This document shows, one piece after another, positions 51,233 through 61,578 of a DNA stretch of 64,000 bases. The stretch is from Azolla caroliniana. Taxonomy: Eukaryota; Polypodiophyta. Each line of letters begins with the position of its first letter. Position 1 is the stretch's first letter. The notes beneath the pieces are model-generated. The model was not told where the DNA came from. It was given only the letters and a program-made list of their open reading frames with translations, and made no database searches. The stretch is from assembly GCA_043228905.1 (NCBI GenBank), contig JBHGNT010000016.1, forward strand, positions 9,176,001 through 9,240,000. The letters are read 5' to 3'. The position numbers and the translations under genes were made by a program.

Positions 51233-54200
51233 ATGGACGAATCGTTTGGCGGCATGTTCAAGCTCACCAGCTCCAACTACTCAGTGTGGAAGTCGAAGAT
51301 GAGGGACATGCTCGTGGTTAAAGACCTCTGGTTGCCGATTCAGTTCGGGGACAAGAGACCGGACAAAATCGACGCCGCGATATGGGAGGTGATGCACATG
51401 AAGACAACGGCGTACATACGGTGCTTCATTGACATGAGCCTGTACAACAACTTCAATGAAGAGAGCAAGGCTCATGAGCTCTGGGAGAAGATCGGCATAA
51501 TGTTTCAAAACAAAAATGTTGTTAATCAGGTTTCGGTATTCCGGAAGCTGGTAAGACTCTGGTACCAAGATGGCTCCAGCATGGCGGAGCATATGAATGC
51601 CTTCCAGGGGCTCATACACCAGGCAACGTCATTGGAAGTACCTCTTGCCGATGAGGTACTAGCGCTACTCCTGCTCAGTTCCCTCCTGGATAGCTGGGAG
51701 ACGTTGGTTGTCACTTTGGGCAACGCCGGGCCGGAAGGAAAGCGGTTATCCCTAGCAAGAGTAAAGTCGAGCTTGCTAGATGAGGAGGCGCGTCGGAAAG
51801 ACAAAGATACGAGCTCCGACTCCAAAGCGCTTCTTACCGAATCGGAACGCAAAAGACATAGAAACCGTAGTCCCCAGAACCGGGAGAAGTCGGGGACACG
51901 GTCAAAGTCAAGGGGAAGGCCTACTTGCTTCTATTGCGGCAAGCCGGGACACTTCCAAAAGAACTGTCGGCATTTTCGTAAAGACAAGGAAACCGACGAT
52001 ACCAATTCGAAGCAAACCCCGGACCGGAACGGTAAAGACCGGAGGGGGCCGGACCGGAAGGGAACGACGGCAATCGCAGCAAGTGAAGAAGAGTTGATGC
52101 TCATCACCGAGGAGTGTGAGATAAACCTTGCCGGCGACGAGATGACCTAGGTGGTAGACTCCGGAGCGTCGTTCCACCTTACCCCGAACCGGAAATGCTT
52201 CTCATCCTACTCAGCCGGTGATCACGGCTATGTCCGGATGGGGAATGAAGGAACATGCCGAATTGTCGGCATAGGAGACGTGTGGCTGACAACACCAACC
52301 GGATGCAAGTTGCTGCTGAAGGATGTCCGACACGTTCCAGAAGTTCGTTTGAACCTGATATCAGCCGGTCGGCAAGATGATGAGGACTACACGGGTAGCA
52401 TCCGGAACAGCCTCATGAAGTTCAGCAAAGGGAGTCTAATTGTGGCTCGGGCCCGGAAGGTAAACACACTGTACCTGATGAATGCCCGGTTATGTCCGGA
52501 AGAAGTGAACGTAGCATCCGACACTGCCGGTGAGCTGTGGCACAAGAGGCTGTGTCATATGAGCGAGAAGGGGATGAAGAGGCTTGCAGATGACAACCTC
52601 ATTCCAATGAAGAATGTGGCCGGTAAGCAAAACCAGACCTCCTTCCGACCAAGGCCACCGATGAGACGTAATGCACCACTGGAGTTGGTGCATACGGATG
52701 TGTGTCAGGTAGACACGAAGTCACATGCCGGAGCGCAGTACTTCGTGACTTTCATAGATGACCACAGCCGGAAGCTGTGGGCCACACCGTTGAAGATGAA
52801 GGATCAGGTGTTATCCGTCTTCAAAGAGCTCCATGCGAGAGTGGAAAGAGAAACCGGTCGGAAGCTGAAGGCGGTTCGAGCAGATAACGGAGGAGAGTAC
52901 CGGGGGCAGTTCGAGGAGTACTGCCGCTCGAAGGGAATCCGGCTCGAATTTACCGTGCCGAAAACGCCGGAACTAAACGGACTGGCTGAGAGGATGAACC
53001 GGACCATAATGGAGAGGGTCCAGAGTATGCTAGCGCATGCAAAACTACCCAAGAAGTTTTGGGCTGAGGCACTGTCGACGACGACATATGTGATAAATAG
53101 ATCACCCTCAGTACCCTTGGACGGAGACACGCCACATAGAGTATGGACCGGTAAGGAAGTGTCCTACCGGCATCTGAAGGTGTTCGGGTGTCTCGCGTAC
53201 GTGCATGTAGCAAAGGACCAGAGAGGAAAGTTAGATCCAAAGACCCGGCCATGCATATTCCTCGGTTACGGTGACGATGAGTTCGGCTACCGAGTGCGGG
53301 ACCCGGTCGACAAGAAGGTATTCCGGAGTCGAGATATTATCTTCATGGAGGACAAGACGCTCGCCGACTGGGAGTCGGAGAAGAAGATAATGAACTCCGA
53401 GTCGACCGGTAAGGACCGACTCTACGATGAGCAGACCCAACCGGCAAGAGACCGGTTAGCACTCAAAGAACCAGCCGGATACGGTGAGGATACCAAACCG
53501 GCAGAAGAAGAGGTAGAGGAAGCTGAGACCGGAACCGGCCAAGACCCCGAATCGGATTCGGATGAAGAGCAAATGGAGGAGCCGGTTACCGAAGCCCGAA
53601 GACGTAGATATCCTCTCAGAGAGAGAAGGACCCCCCAGAGATTTCCGGATGCAGAGCATGTTCTGCTGACCGATGAGGGGGAGCCGGAAAGCTTCAAAGA
53701 AGCAGAGGATGACACCCACAACCGAAAATGGTTAAGTGCCATGCAGGACAAGATGGATTCCCTGCATGAGAACCATACGTACTAATTGGTGGAGTGCCGA
53801 AAGGAAAGCGAGCACTCCGAAACAAGTGGGTGTACAAGTTGAAACCGGGAGATGCTGGCAACCCCCTGAGATACAAAGCCAGGATCGTGGTGAAGGGGTT
53901 CCAGCAGAAGAAGGGCGTGGACTTTGACGAGATATTTGCCCCAGTAGTAAAGATGACCTCCATCCGGACGGTGCTGAGTATAGCGGCAAGCATGGACCTT
54001 GAGGTAGAGCAGCTGGACGTGAAGACGGCATTCCTTCACGGCGACCTCGAAGAGGAGATCTACATGCAGCAACCGGAAGGATTTGTGGAGAAAGGGAAGG
54101 AGCACCTGGTATGCCAGCTGAAGAAGAGCCTATACGGACTAAAGCAGGCTCCCCGACAATGGTACCGGAAGTTCGACTCCTTCATGACCGATCAAGGGTA

Positions 54201-55251
54201 CCACAAGACGCAGGCCGATCACTGCGTGTTTGTGAAGAAGTTCGAAGGAGGCGACTTCCTAATACTCCTTCTGTACGTGGATGACATGTTGATCGTCGGA
54301 CGGGACCAAGTCAAAATACGGATGTTGAAGAAGGCTCTCAATCGGACCTTCTCAATGAAAGACTTGGGTCTGGCAAGACAGATGTTGGGGATGCATATCA
54401 TTCGGGACCGGTCAAAGAAGTAATTATGGCTGTCGCAGGAGAAGTACGTGACAAAGGTGCTTCACCGGTTCAACATGTCAGAAGCGAAACCGGTCGGATC
54501 GACACTTCCGGCAAACTGCAAGCTATCCAGTAAGCAAAGCCTGAAGACGAAAGCAGAGAAGGCGGATATGATGAAGATTCCATATGCCTCTGCCGTCCGG
54601 AGCTTGATGTACGCAATGGTTTGTATCCGACCGGACATAGGATACGCAGTCGGAGTGGTGAGCCGGTTTATGAGCAATCCCAGCAAGGAGCACTAGAACG
54701 CGGTCAAATGGATACTCCGGTATTTGAAGGGCACTTCAAATATGTGTCTCCGATTCGGCTCCGGAAAACCTCAACTGGACGGTTTCACCGATTCGGACAT
54801 GTCGGCTGATGTAGATACCAGCCGGTCTACATCCGGGTATGTAATGACATATGCAGGGGGAGCTATTTCGTGGCAGTCGAGGCTGCAGAAGACGGTTGCA
54901 TTGTCAACCACGGAGGCGGAGTACATGGCGTCTGTGGAAGCCGGCAAGGAAATATTATGGATGAAGGACTTCATCGAAGAGCTCGGTATTCGGCAAGAGG
55001 AATACCGACTCTATTGCGACAGTCAAAGTGCCATCCACCTTGCTAAGAATGCGGCCTACCATTCTCAAACGAAGCATATCCAACGAAGATATCACTGGAT
55101 CCGGGAAAGAGTAGATGACCAGGAGTTCGCGCTGACGAAGATCCACACGACCGAGAACGAGTCAGGTATGCTGACCAAAGTTCTGATACCCGACAAGCTG
55201 GATGCATGCCGGAAGCGGATCGGACTGATCAGACACCCCATGCCGGAATGA
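51233..55251 (+). pseudogene. copia-F gag-pol polyprotein, nearly complete
   Basis: ATG 51233 (MDESFGGMFKLTSSNYSVWK). Gag with knuckle CFYCGKPGHFQKNC; protease VVDSGASFHLT right after TAG 52148-52150, which replaces TGG; LWHKRLCHMSEKGM; integrase HTDVCQVDTKS, RADNGGEYRG, NGLAERMNRT (the Cys pair of its finger is lost in a deletion near 52617); RT DVKTAFLHGDLEEE and LLYVDDMLIV; RNase H FTDSDMSADVD, STTEAEYMAS, YCDSQSAIHLA; ends RHPMPE. A one-base loss and TAA near 53783-53803 shift the frame. TAA 54421 and TAG 54694 (for TGG) follow. Confidence 0.92.
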
Positions 55252-55261
55252 AGGGGGAGTT

Positions 55262-56014
55262 TGTTGGGAGACAGGTCCCTCCGGATGGGAAGGGAGAAGA
55301 ACAGTGCCGACGAACAATCTCGGCCGAGGCCGAAACCAGATGAGGAGCACCTGGCTACGGAGAGCCGGATGGTGCAGGCCCGGTGTGAACCGGATGAGGA
55401 GTACCCGACTACGGAGAGCCGGATGGTGCAGGCCTGGTGTGAACCGGATGAGGAGTACCCGGCTACGGAGAGCCGGATGGTGCAGAACCGGTGAGAACCG
55501 GATGAGGAGCACCCGGCTACGGAGAGCCGGATGACGCAGACCCGGTGCGAACCGGAGGAAGAGACATATTCGTAAATATGTTTTTGAGAGCCCATCGAGG
55601 CTACATTTGTAAATAGCCGAAAAGTCATATTAGTATAAATATGACTTAGGGCAAACTTTTAGGTGGTTGTTGTTGTCATTTTCTTGTTGGTGCAAGAAGT
55701 AGAGAGAGCACGTAACAGTGTACAGAGAGAGAGAGAGAAAGAGGTCGCTGCCTCTGTTGTAACCGCCGCCTGTGGCGAAGATCGTGAGTCCGAGGTCGTT
55801 GCCTCCATGAACTCATTGTTTTGTACATTCTTACATAGTGACAGTTTGCAGCCTGTGGGCTGCCGTGGTTTTTCCCCTAGTTTGGGGTTTTCCACGTAAA
55901 CCTCCTGTGTATCTTCCTCTTCTTTGTGTCGTGTTCTATTTCCCGTTTTCTTTGTATCATTCTAAGCTCGGTTGTGGCCGAGCGTTGTGTATAAGGATTG
56001 ACCAGTTCCCGTCA
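55262..56014 (+). repeat. copia-F 3' LTR
   Basis: 753 bp, TGTTGGGAGACAGG...TTCCCGTCA, closely matching the 5' LTR including four VNTR units. Confidence 0.93.
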
Positions 56015-56019
56015 AGCTC

Positions 56020-56925
56020 TGTGATAGGATGGAGAAGAAGGCGAGGAAGGGGAGCGATGAGAGCGCTGAGAGTTAGGAGGTGGATTTTTGTATTGTGCAG
56101 AAAACCTTCTATTTCCTTCTTTTTGTGGCCTAGGGTTCATTGGGCGGTGAGCCATCGTGGTGCCGCGTGTTCTTGGTCTAGAAGTTTGTGCATGCATTAA
56201 GTCCTTTTTTAATAGCGTCGCTATCTTCTCATTTTTTTTTTCATAACAGTTACATACAAGCCTATTTTTACACTATGATACAAGTAGGGCCGTCTACTTA
56301 CTTGTTTTGTAGCTGGTTCTGTACGCCCATAACACACTATGTAATTTGGTATCCCAGTCCGTTCTATTTTCATTGATGATTTTTTTTATATGGTCTACAA
56401 TGTCTTGTTGGTGGATTCCGCCAACCCATTCACCCGCGGATAATATGGCGTACTCTTCTTGTGGACTACGACATAATGATGTGTTAGTTCATGAACCACC
56501 GTATTGAGAAAGTGGCTCCCCTGATCACTGATAAGCTCAATCGGACAACCGAACCGACACCAGATGTGTTCGTAAAGGAATCTCGTTGTGACGGCCGCTG
56601 TATTCTCTCGTAGTGCCTTTGCTTCTACCCACTTGGTGCAATAATCCGTGGCCACCAATATGTATTTATTGCCTGTCCAGGCCGCCGCCGGTGTGAAGGG
56701 GCCCACAAAATCCAATCCCCACTTTTGGAAGGGATCTAACGGTAATACGGGCTGGTGTGGCATTCTTGCGCCCTCTGTGGGCTGGCCCATCCGTTCACAC
56801 AAATCGCACTTTCTGCAATACTTGTACGCATATTTCTATGTAGTCGGCCACCATAGGCCTGCTTGCCATATTTTTTGGGCCGTAACATCGCCTGCGTAGT
56901 GTCCGCCTACCGTGCCACAGTGAGC
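56020..56925 (-). pseudogene. gypsy-E1 integrase and ORF3 leader
   Basis: Integrase core in the frame 56802-56395: CERMGQPTEGAR, WGLDFVGPF, ATDYCTKWVEAKAL, ELISDQGSHF, NGLAESTNKTL. After a T-run at 56379-56390 the frame shifts and continues as NENRTDWDTKLHSVLWAY to about 56270. The C-terminal KWVNGFRLKP part is missing. 56020-56270 is the leader toward ORF3, interrupted by copia-F at 56015. Confidence 0.82.
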
Positions 56926-58866
56926 CTCCTGTAAAACCGCTTCTTTCTCAACCTGACGTACACCGCGTCGCCAAATGCCATCACTACCTTTGTGATATAA
57001 GATTGTCCGTGCGTAATCGTTTCTTCTTGTCCGTGCGTAATTGCGGTGGAGGTAGTCCCGTAGTAAAAAAGTATGTCATTTCCATGAGCCACCAGTCCGG
57101 AAGGTCGTTTCCGTTCTTTCTGCTAGTGCTGCTACCCGCATAATGTTTGCATCCGGAAAGTCGTCGTCGTCTTTCTACACCATTTCTCCATTATCGAGTC
57201 TGCTCAAAAAATCTACCACTGTGTGTTGCGTACCTGGGCGGTGCTGAATTACAAAATCGAAATCTTGAAGCAACAACATCCATCATGCCAATTTCCCTGA
57301 CAATGCTTGTTTCTCCACCAAATACAGCAGTGCCGAATGATCCACGTGGAAATTCCTCCCTAGCAGATAATGCCCGAATTTATTGATGCTATAGATCATC
57401 CCCAACGCCTCACGTTCCGTTGTGGAATAGTTACGCTCCGTTGTTGATAATTTGCGACTAGCGTAGTACACTGGCCGGTACCAATTCGGTTCTGTGAGCT
57501 GAATTGGTGCACTTCCTATTGTTATGTCCGAGGCATCTACGAACACGTGGAATGGCTTCGCCCAAACTGGTGGTTGTACGACGGGTGCCTGCGTGAGCAT
57601 TATCTTTTACGCATCATAGGCCTTGTCTTCCGTTGCAGTCCATTGGAAGGGAGTCCGATGCATGGCGGCATGTAATGGCATGGCGAAGTCCGCCAAGTAT
57701 CGTATCATCCGACTATGCCATCGTATTTGTCCTAAAAACCGGTTGAGTGATTTCGCGTTTGTTGGAGTTTTGGCTTGAGTAATCGCGGAGATTTTGTTCG
57801 GATCGACCGTTATCCCTTCCTTGCTGACTATATGGCCTAGGAGAACCCCGCTAGTAATGCCGAAGGCACATTTCGCGGGATTCGGGCTTAAGCGTGTGGT
57901 GCGGCAACGTTCTAGGCATAGTTGCAGATGCGTAAAATGGTCGGTTGTTTTCCCATATACCGCAAAATCGTCTAAAAACACTTGCATGAATGCCGGAATA
58001 TCTTCCCCAAAAATCTCCGTGATTGTCCGTTGAAATGTCGCCGGCGCCGTCTTTAGCCCGAACATGATGACGATTGCCACATAGACTTCCTAGTCCGTGA
58101 CAAATGTCATCTTCTCTTGGTCATCGGGATGCATGCGTACCTGATTGTATCCACTGAAGCCATCTAAAAAACTGTACATGTCATGTCCTGCGACGGCGTC
58201 TAGTACGCTATCGGTGAATGGTAAAGGGAATGCGTCCGTAATGGTTACGACGTTTAATTTTCGGTAATCCACGCATACTCGTATTTTGTCGTTTTTCTTT
58301 GGAATGACTACTATCGGGCTTAACCATGTGGCTTATTTAACAGGCCGTATGAATCCCACCTTTAGGAGTTTGTCAATTTCTTCTTTTACGCGAGTCGTGT
58401 AGTTTGGGTTCATGCGGTAGCGACGCTGTTGGACCGGTTTTGTGTCTGTTGCTAAATTGATCTTATGTTGATAGAACTTCGGATCTAACCCCTTCATGTC
58501 CTCGTGGGCCCAGGCGAACACATATTTATATTTCTTGAGTAGTTCAATCATCGCATCTCTTTAGTCCGGACTTAATTCTTTTGCGATGGAGAGGAAATAG
58601 GGTTCTAACGCCGTACCCACGTTTACTTCTTCTAGGGCTGAGGCGGTGACTCGTTGTGAAATTTCCATTTCCCTCTCGAATGTTGCCCATGCTCTGCTTA
58701 GTTCTAATATTGACTCCGGGTTTGGTTCGTAAGCCTCGTCGTGGAGAGTAGTGGACGTGGCATATTTTGCCGCAGTTGCAATGACGTCGATTTCGAACAG
58801 CAGAATAATCCGAGGGTGCTCATCTACGTATGCCTCTAATTCTATATAATCCACCCCACCCAACAT
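56926..58866 (-). pseudogene. gypsy-E1 RT and RNase H (degenerate)
   Basis: 58866-58561: linker after protease (VDEHPRIILLFEIDV). 58551-58333: VFAWAHEDMKGLDP, RRYRMNPNYT, KVGFIRPVK. 58272-58090: DYRKLNVVTITDAFPLPF, SFLDGFSGYNQVRMHP. 58080-57607: FGLKTAPATFQ, catalytic VFLDDFAVYG, GHIVSKEGI. 57600-57283: RNase H (VFVDASDITIGSAP, TTEREALGMIYS, HVDHSALLYL). 56926-57282 is the decayed RH-IN join. At least four stops. Confidence 0.85.
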
Positions 58867-59210
58867 ATTTATATCTTCCGCGTATAATGGTGTAATACCC
58901 TTGGATTGTGTTGCCCTTTCCTCCGTTGGTATGCAAACCTTGGTGCGTCCGTGTCAAAGACTGATACACTTGTGTTGCTAGCTCTGCTTGATATTCACTG
59001 CATAGAGCCACGGTCTGCCCAACAGCACAGGGTATGCCCTTGGGGCGTCCAGGATGAGGAATACCGCTGAGATGGCTACAACCGAGCTCCTTTGACAGTG
59101 GGCTAAGACACACACCATTACTTACTCCTCCGCTCTCAGGTGTTACAGACACACAATAGATTAGCCATAGCTACACACAGATATCACAGAAAATAGAACT
59201 CTATTACAAG
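58867..59210 (-). repeat. LTR-derived patch replacing gypsy-E1 protease
   Basis: 59060-59210 repeats gypsy-E LTR 61195-61345 (GGCTACAACCGAGCTCCTTTG, ATTAGCCATAGCTACACAC). 58867-59059 is unassigned but may be diverged LTR. Protein similarity to gypsy-2 stops at DGPSIVV (pol N-part) and resumes at the EHPRIILLFEID linker, so the protease domain is missing exactly here. Confidence 0.7.
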
Positions 59211-59570
59211 ACACCACTATAGACGGTCCGTCGCTAATGTCTGTGATATTCGTTGTGACGCTCACCCCAAGTATGCCCATCACCCGCTCTTCCACGGTCT
59301 GGCGGAGGCGTGGGACTAGTTGCAACAGCTTCTCCATGGTTAACGTTATCTCGCAGCCTGCCAATGCTTGCCAAATGGGGTCCGGGGCCTGTCCTTCATC
59401 CTCCACTAGCTCCATCGTGTTTGCCGATTCCTTCCGCATGCAATCCGTATTTGTCGTGTTTGCATTTTCAACCCATGCCTGGGTTGTTCGCCGTATCTCA
59501 TCTTGCGCGCCCCAATCAACCGTTTTTGTTTGTTGACGTGTCGTGACTTGCTGCACTTCTGCCGTAATCG
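59211..59570 (-). pseudogene. gypsy-E1 pol N-terminal linker
   Basis: MQQVTTRQQTKTVDWGAQDE, IWQALAGCEITLTMEKLLQLV, DGPSIVV match the gypsy-2 region before protease (12060-12420). It is cut by the LTR-derived patch. Confidence 0.78.
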
Positions 59571-61063
59571 TATTGACGGCGGGCCCCCTGCCCTTACGTA
59601 CTGGGCATTGTGTGGCATAATGTCCGGGCTGCTAACAAACAAAACAATGGATGCTAGATTCGCCCTTCTCGGCCCATAGTGGTGTGTGCCAATCCCCCGA
59701 TGCGAATTGCTCCTCACGGTCCAGCTTCGTTTGTCGGACCGTACGTGGTGGTTGTTGTTGGTCCCGGCGTGGTTCTTGGTGCCTCTCATCGTCCGAGCTT
59801 TTGTTATATCGCTGGTGGTCCTAGTATAGCCGTTGCTTTCCACAAGGTGTGTTGAAGCTGTCATGTTTGTTTGTCGGCCGGTAATTCTCATAGCGCCGGC
59901 CCCCTTTAGTATACCTGGGCGGACCACGGTAGTCCTCATCCTCTGGCTCGTCTTCCTCGAAATCATTGTGATTCCGGCGATTCCGGTAGTGTCGGTCGTC
60001 ACGTGGGTTGCGATCCATATACCGTGGTCAGTCTTCCTGCCTCCTTTGTTCATTATGGCGTGGGGGACGTTGTGTGTCCATGCTGCGTACTGTGGGCGTT
60101 GCTCTGTTCAACATATTGTATTGGCAGTGCTCAACTGTGTGAGATTTCGAGTGGCTGATTTGACAGTGGATTCGCATGTTGCACTGCACTGCGGAATGCC
60201 TTGAATTCAAGCAAATTGTGCACTGGATTGCTTGACGAAAATGTCGTTCCTCGTCCTGAGGTAACGCTTGTCGTAATGAGGACATGGAACACCTTTCCTC
60301 TTCGTCATCCAGCTCGAGCTATAGCGCTCGTTCGATGACCATATCAACCGTTTCCCCTTTCACGCTACTGTTGTTGAGCAAGAAATGTCTCCCTAGCCTT
60401 GTCCTCCACCGGCCCCCGTTCTAATTTCCGCTGTAAATTTTGGAAACGTAAGCTGAAATCCGTGATCGTCTCGGTCGGCAGCTACTTAATTGTGTAGAAC
60501 TATCCGAGGATTTCGTGTTGTGGAACCCTCCGATGGAAGAACCGCAAAAAGGCGGACTACAACTGGTCGAAGGTCGTGATTGCTGGCAGATCCATTTGCG
60601 AATGCCAAAATGCCGCTCGCCCATCCAATGTTAACCCAAACTCCGTCATTTTGGATTGGTGTGCTACTGCCTCAGAAAGGTTCTGCACCATGTGGTTTGC
60701 ATTCCAGACATTGAGGAACAGGAGAATGTGGGTTGCGGCGTCGGTTTTGCCGTTAAAGCGGGGATAGGCAAAGGCCATGATGGGGGCTACGATGGGCAGG
60801 GAAAGACCACAGTGTTGTTGTGGTGAGCGCACTTCCCACGTATCGCCGAGATATTTGGAGAGCGAGAAGTCGCCTTTGTGGTTCCGATAGGTAGTACTGC
60901 GGTCACTGAGGCGAGGCTTTTGTCGTGCGCGTTCCTCTACCTGGCGTGTAATGGACCTTGTGATTGGCCGGTCTTGTCCTGTTGGTTCTCTGTGGCATTT
61001 GCGGCTAAACATCCATTCGTCACTGTTCGTTTGTGAGAAGACACAGATCACCAAGCGTGCCAA
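59571..61063 (-). pseudogene. gypsy-E1 Gag with three zinc knuckles
   Basis: 61063-60557: LVICVFSQTNSDEWMF, FSLSKYLGDTWEVRSP, gag core YPRFNGKTDAATHILLFLNV and FGLTLDGRAAFWHSQM. Broken frames follow with FRLTFPKF-like remains. 60285-60028: knuckle CTICLNSRHSAVQC and a damaged second one (CQISHSKSHTVEHC). An Arg/Asp/Tyr-rich linker (DRNPRDDRHYRNRRNHND) follows, and at 59655-59590 a third knuckle CFVC-stop-QPGHYATQC. TAG falls inside the last knuckle. Confidence 0.8.
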
Positions 61064-61066
61064 AAG

Positions 61067-61535
61067 TGTTACCGACTAGGAACACGGTGTATGGTCAGTC
61101 CTTCGACCTAGACCTCCAAGTGACTATGTGACAACGAATGGTAGCATCTGTGCGTAATACTTAGTGGGAGATTCCCCGTAACCAAGCAGTGTATAAGGGA
61201 GACGGCTACAACCGAGCTCCTTTGACAGTGGGCTAACACACACACCGTTACTTACTCCTCCGCTCTCAGCTATTACAGACACACGGTAGATTAGCCATAG
61301 CTACACACAGATATCACAGAAAATAGAACTCTATTACGATACGCCTCTTACATTCAAAATTATACGCTACCTCTCTCAGAGGTTTTCTGCCCTTTATATA
61401 CGCAGGGTCTTTTAGCCATTCACACTTCCCGCGTGAACCGTTACGTGTGTTACAATATTATACTATTCCGTATTCCTGCGCTCTTGTCCGTCGGTTACTA
61501 TTCTGGCGGACAACACCTGGCACGCTTGTGGGACA
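61067..61535 (-). repeat. gypsy-E LTR shared by E1 and E2
   Basis: 469 bp, TGTTACCGACTAGG...GTGGGACA. TATATA near 61396-61401. gypsy-E1 gag starts on its left and gypsy-E2 ORF3 ends on its right, both on the minus strand, so one LTR acts as 5' LTR of E1 and 3' LTR of E2. A dimer of this form arises by LTR-LTR recombination. Confidence 0.85.
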
Positions 61536-61578
61536 GTGCCATGGCACGTCGGACCCATCCCTTTAATCTTCTTCTAGA

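Larger units (their letters stand above)
50455..56014 (+). mobile_element. copia-F retrotransposon in gypsy-E1
   Basis: Complete plus-strand copia: LTRs 50455-51204 and 55262-56014, primer site, gag-pol, polypurine tract GAAGGGGGAGTT (55250-55261). Perfect target duplication AGCTC at 50450-50454 and 56015-56019. Same group as copia-A by protein. Inactivated by stops and one frameshift. Confidence 0.93.
47700..61535 (-). mobile_element. gypsy-E1: OTA-type gypsy element with ORF3
   Basis: Minus strand, right to left: 5' LTR 61067-61535, gag, pol N-part, an LTR-derived patch replacing protease, RT, RNase H, IN, leader, [copia-F], ORF3, truncated 3' LTR 47700-47815. Related to gypsy-2 in every domain and in LTR start. 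Primer site TTTTGGCACGCTTGG just inside the 5' LTR (61064-61050). Many stops; not functional. Confidence 0.85.
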
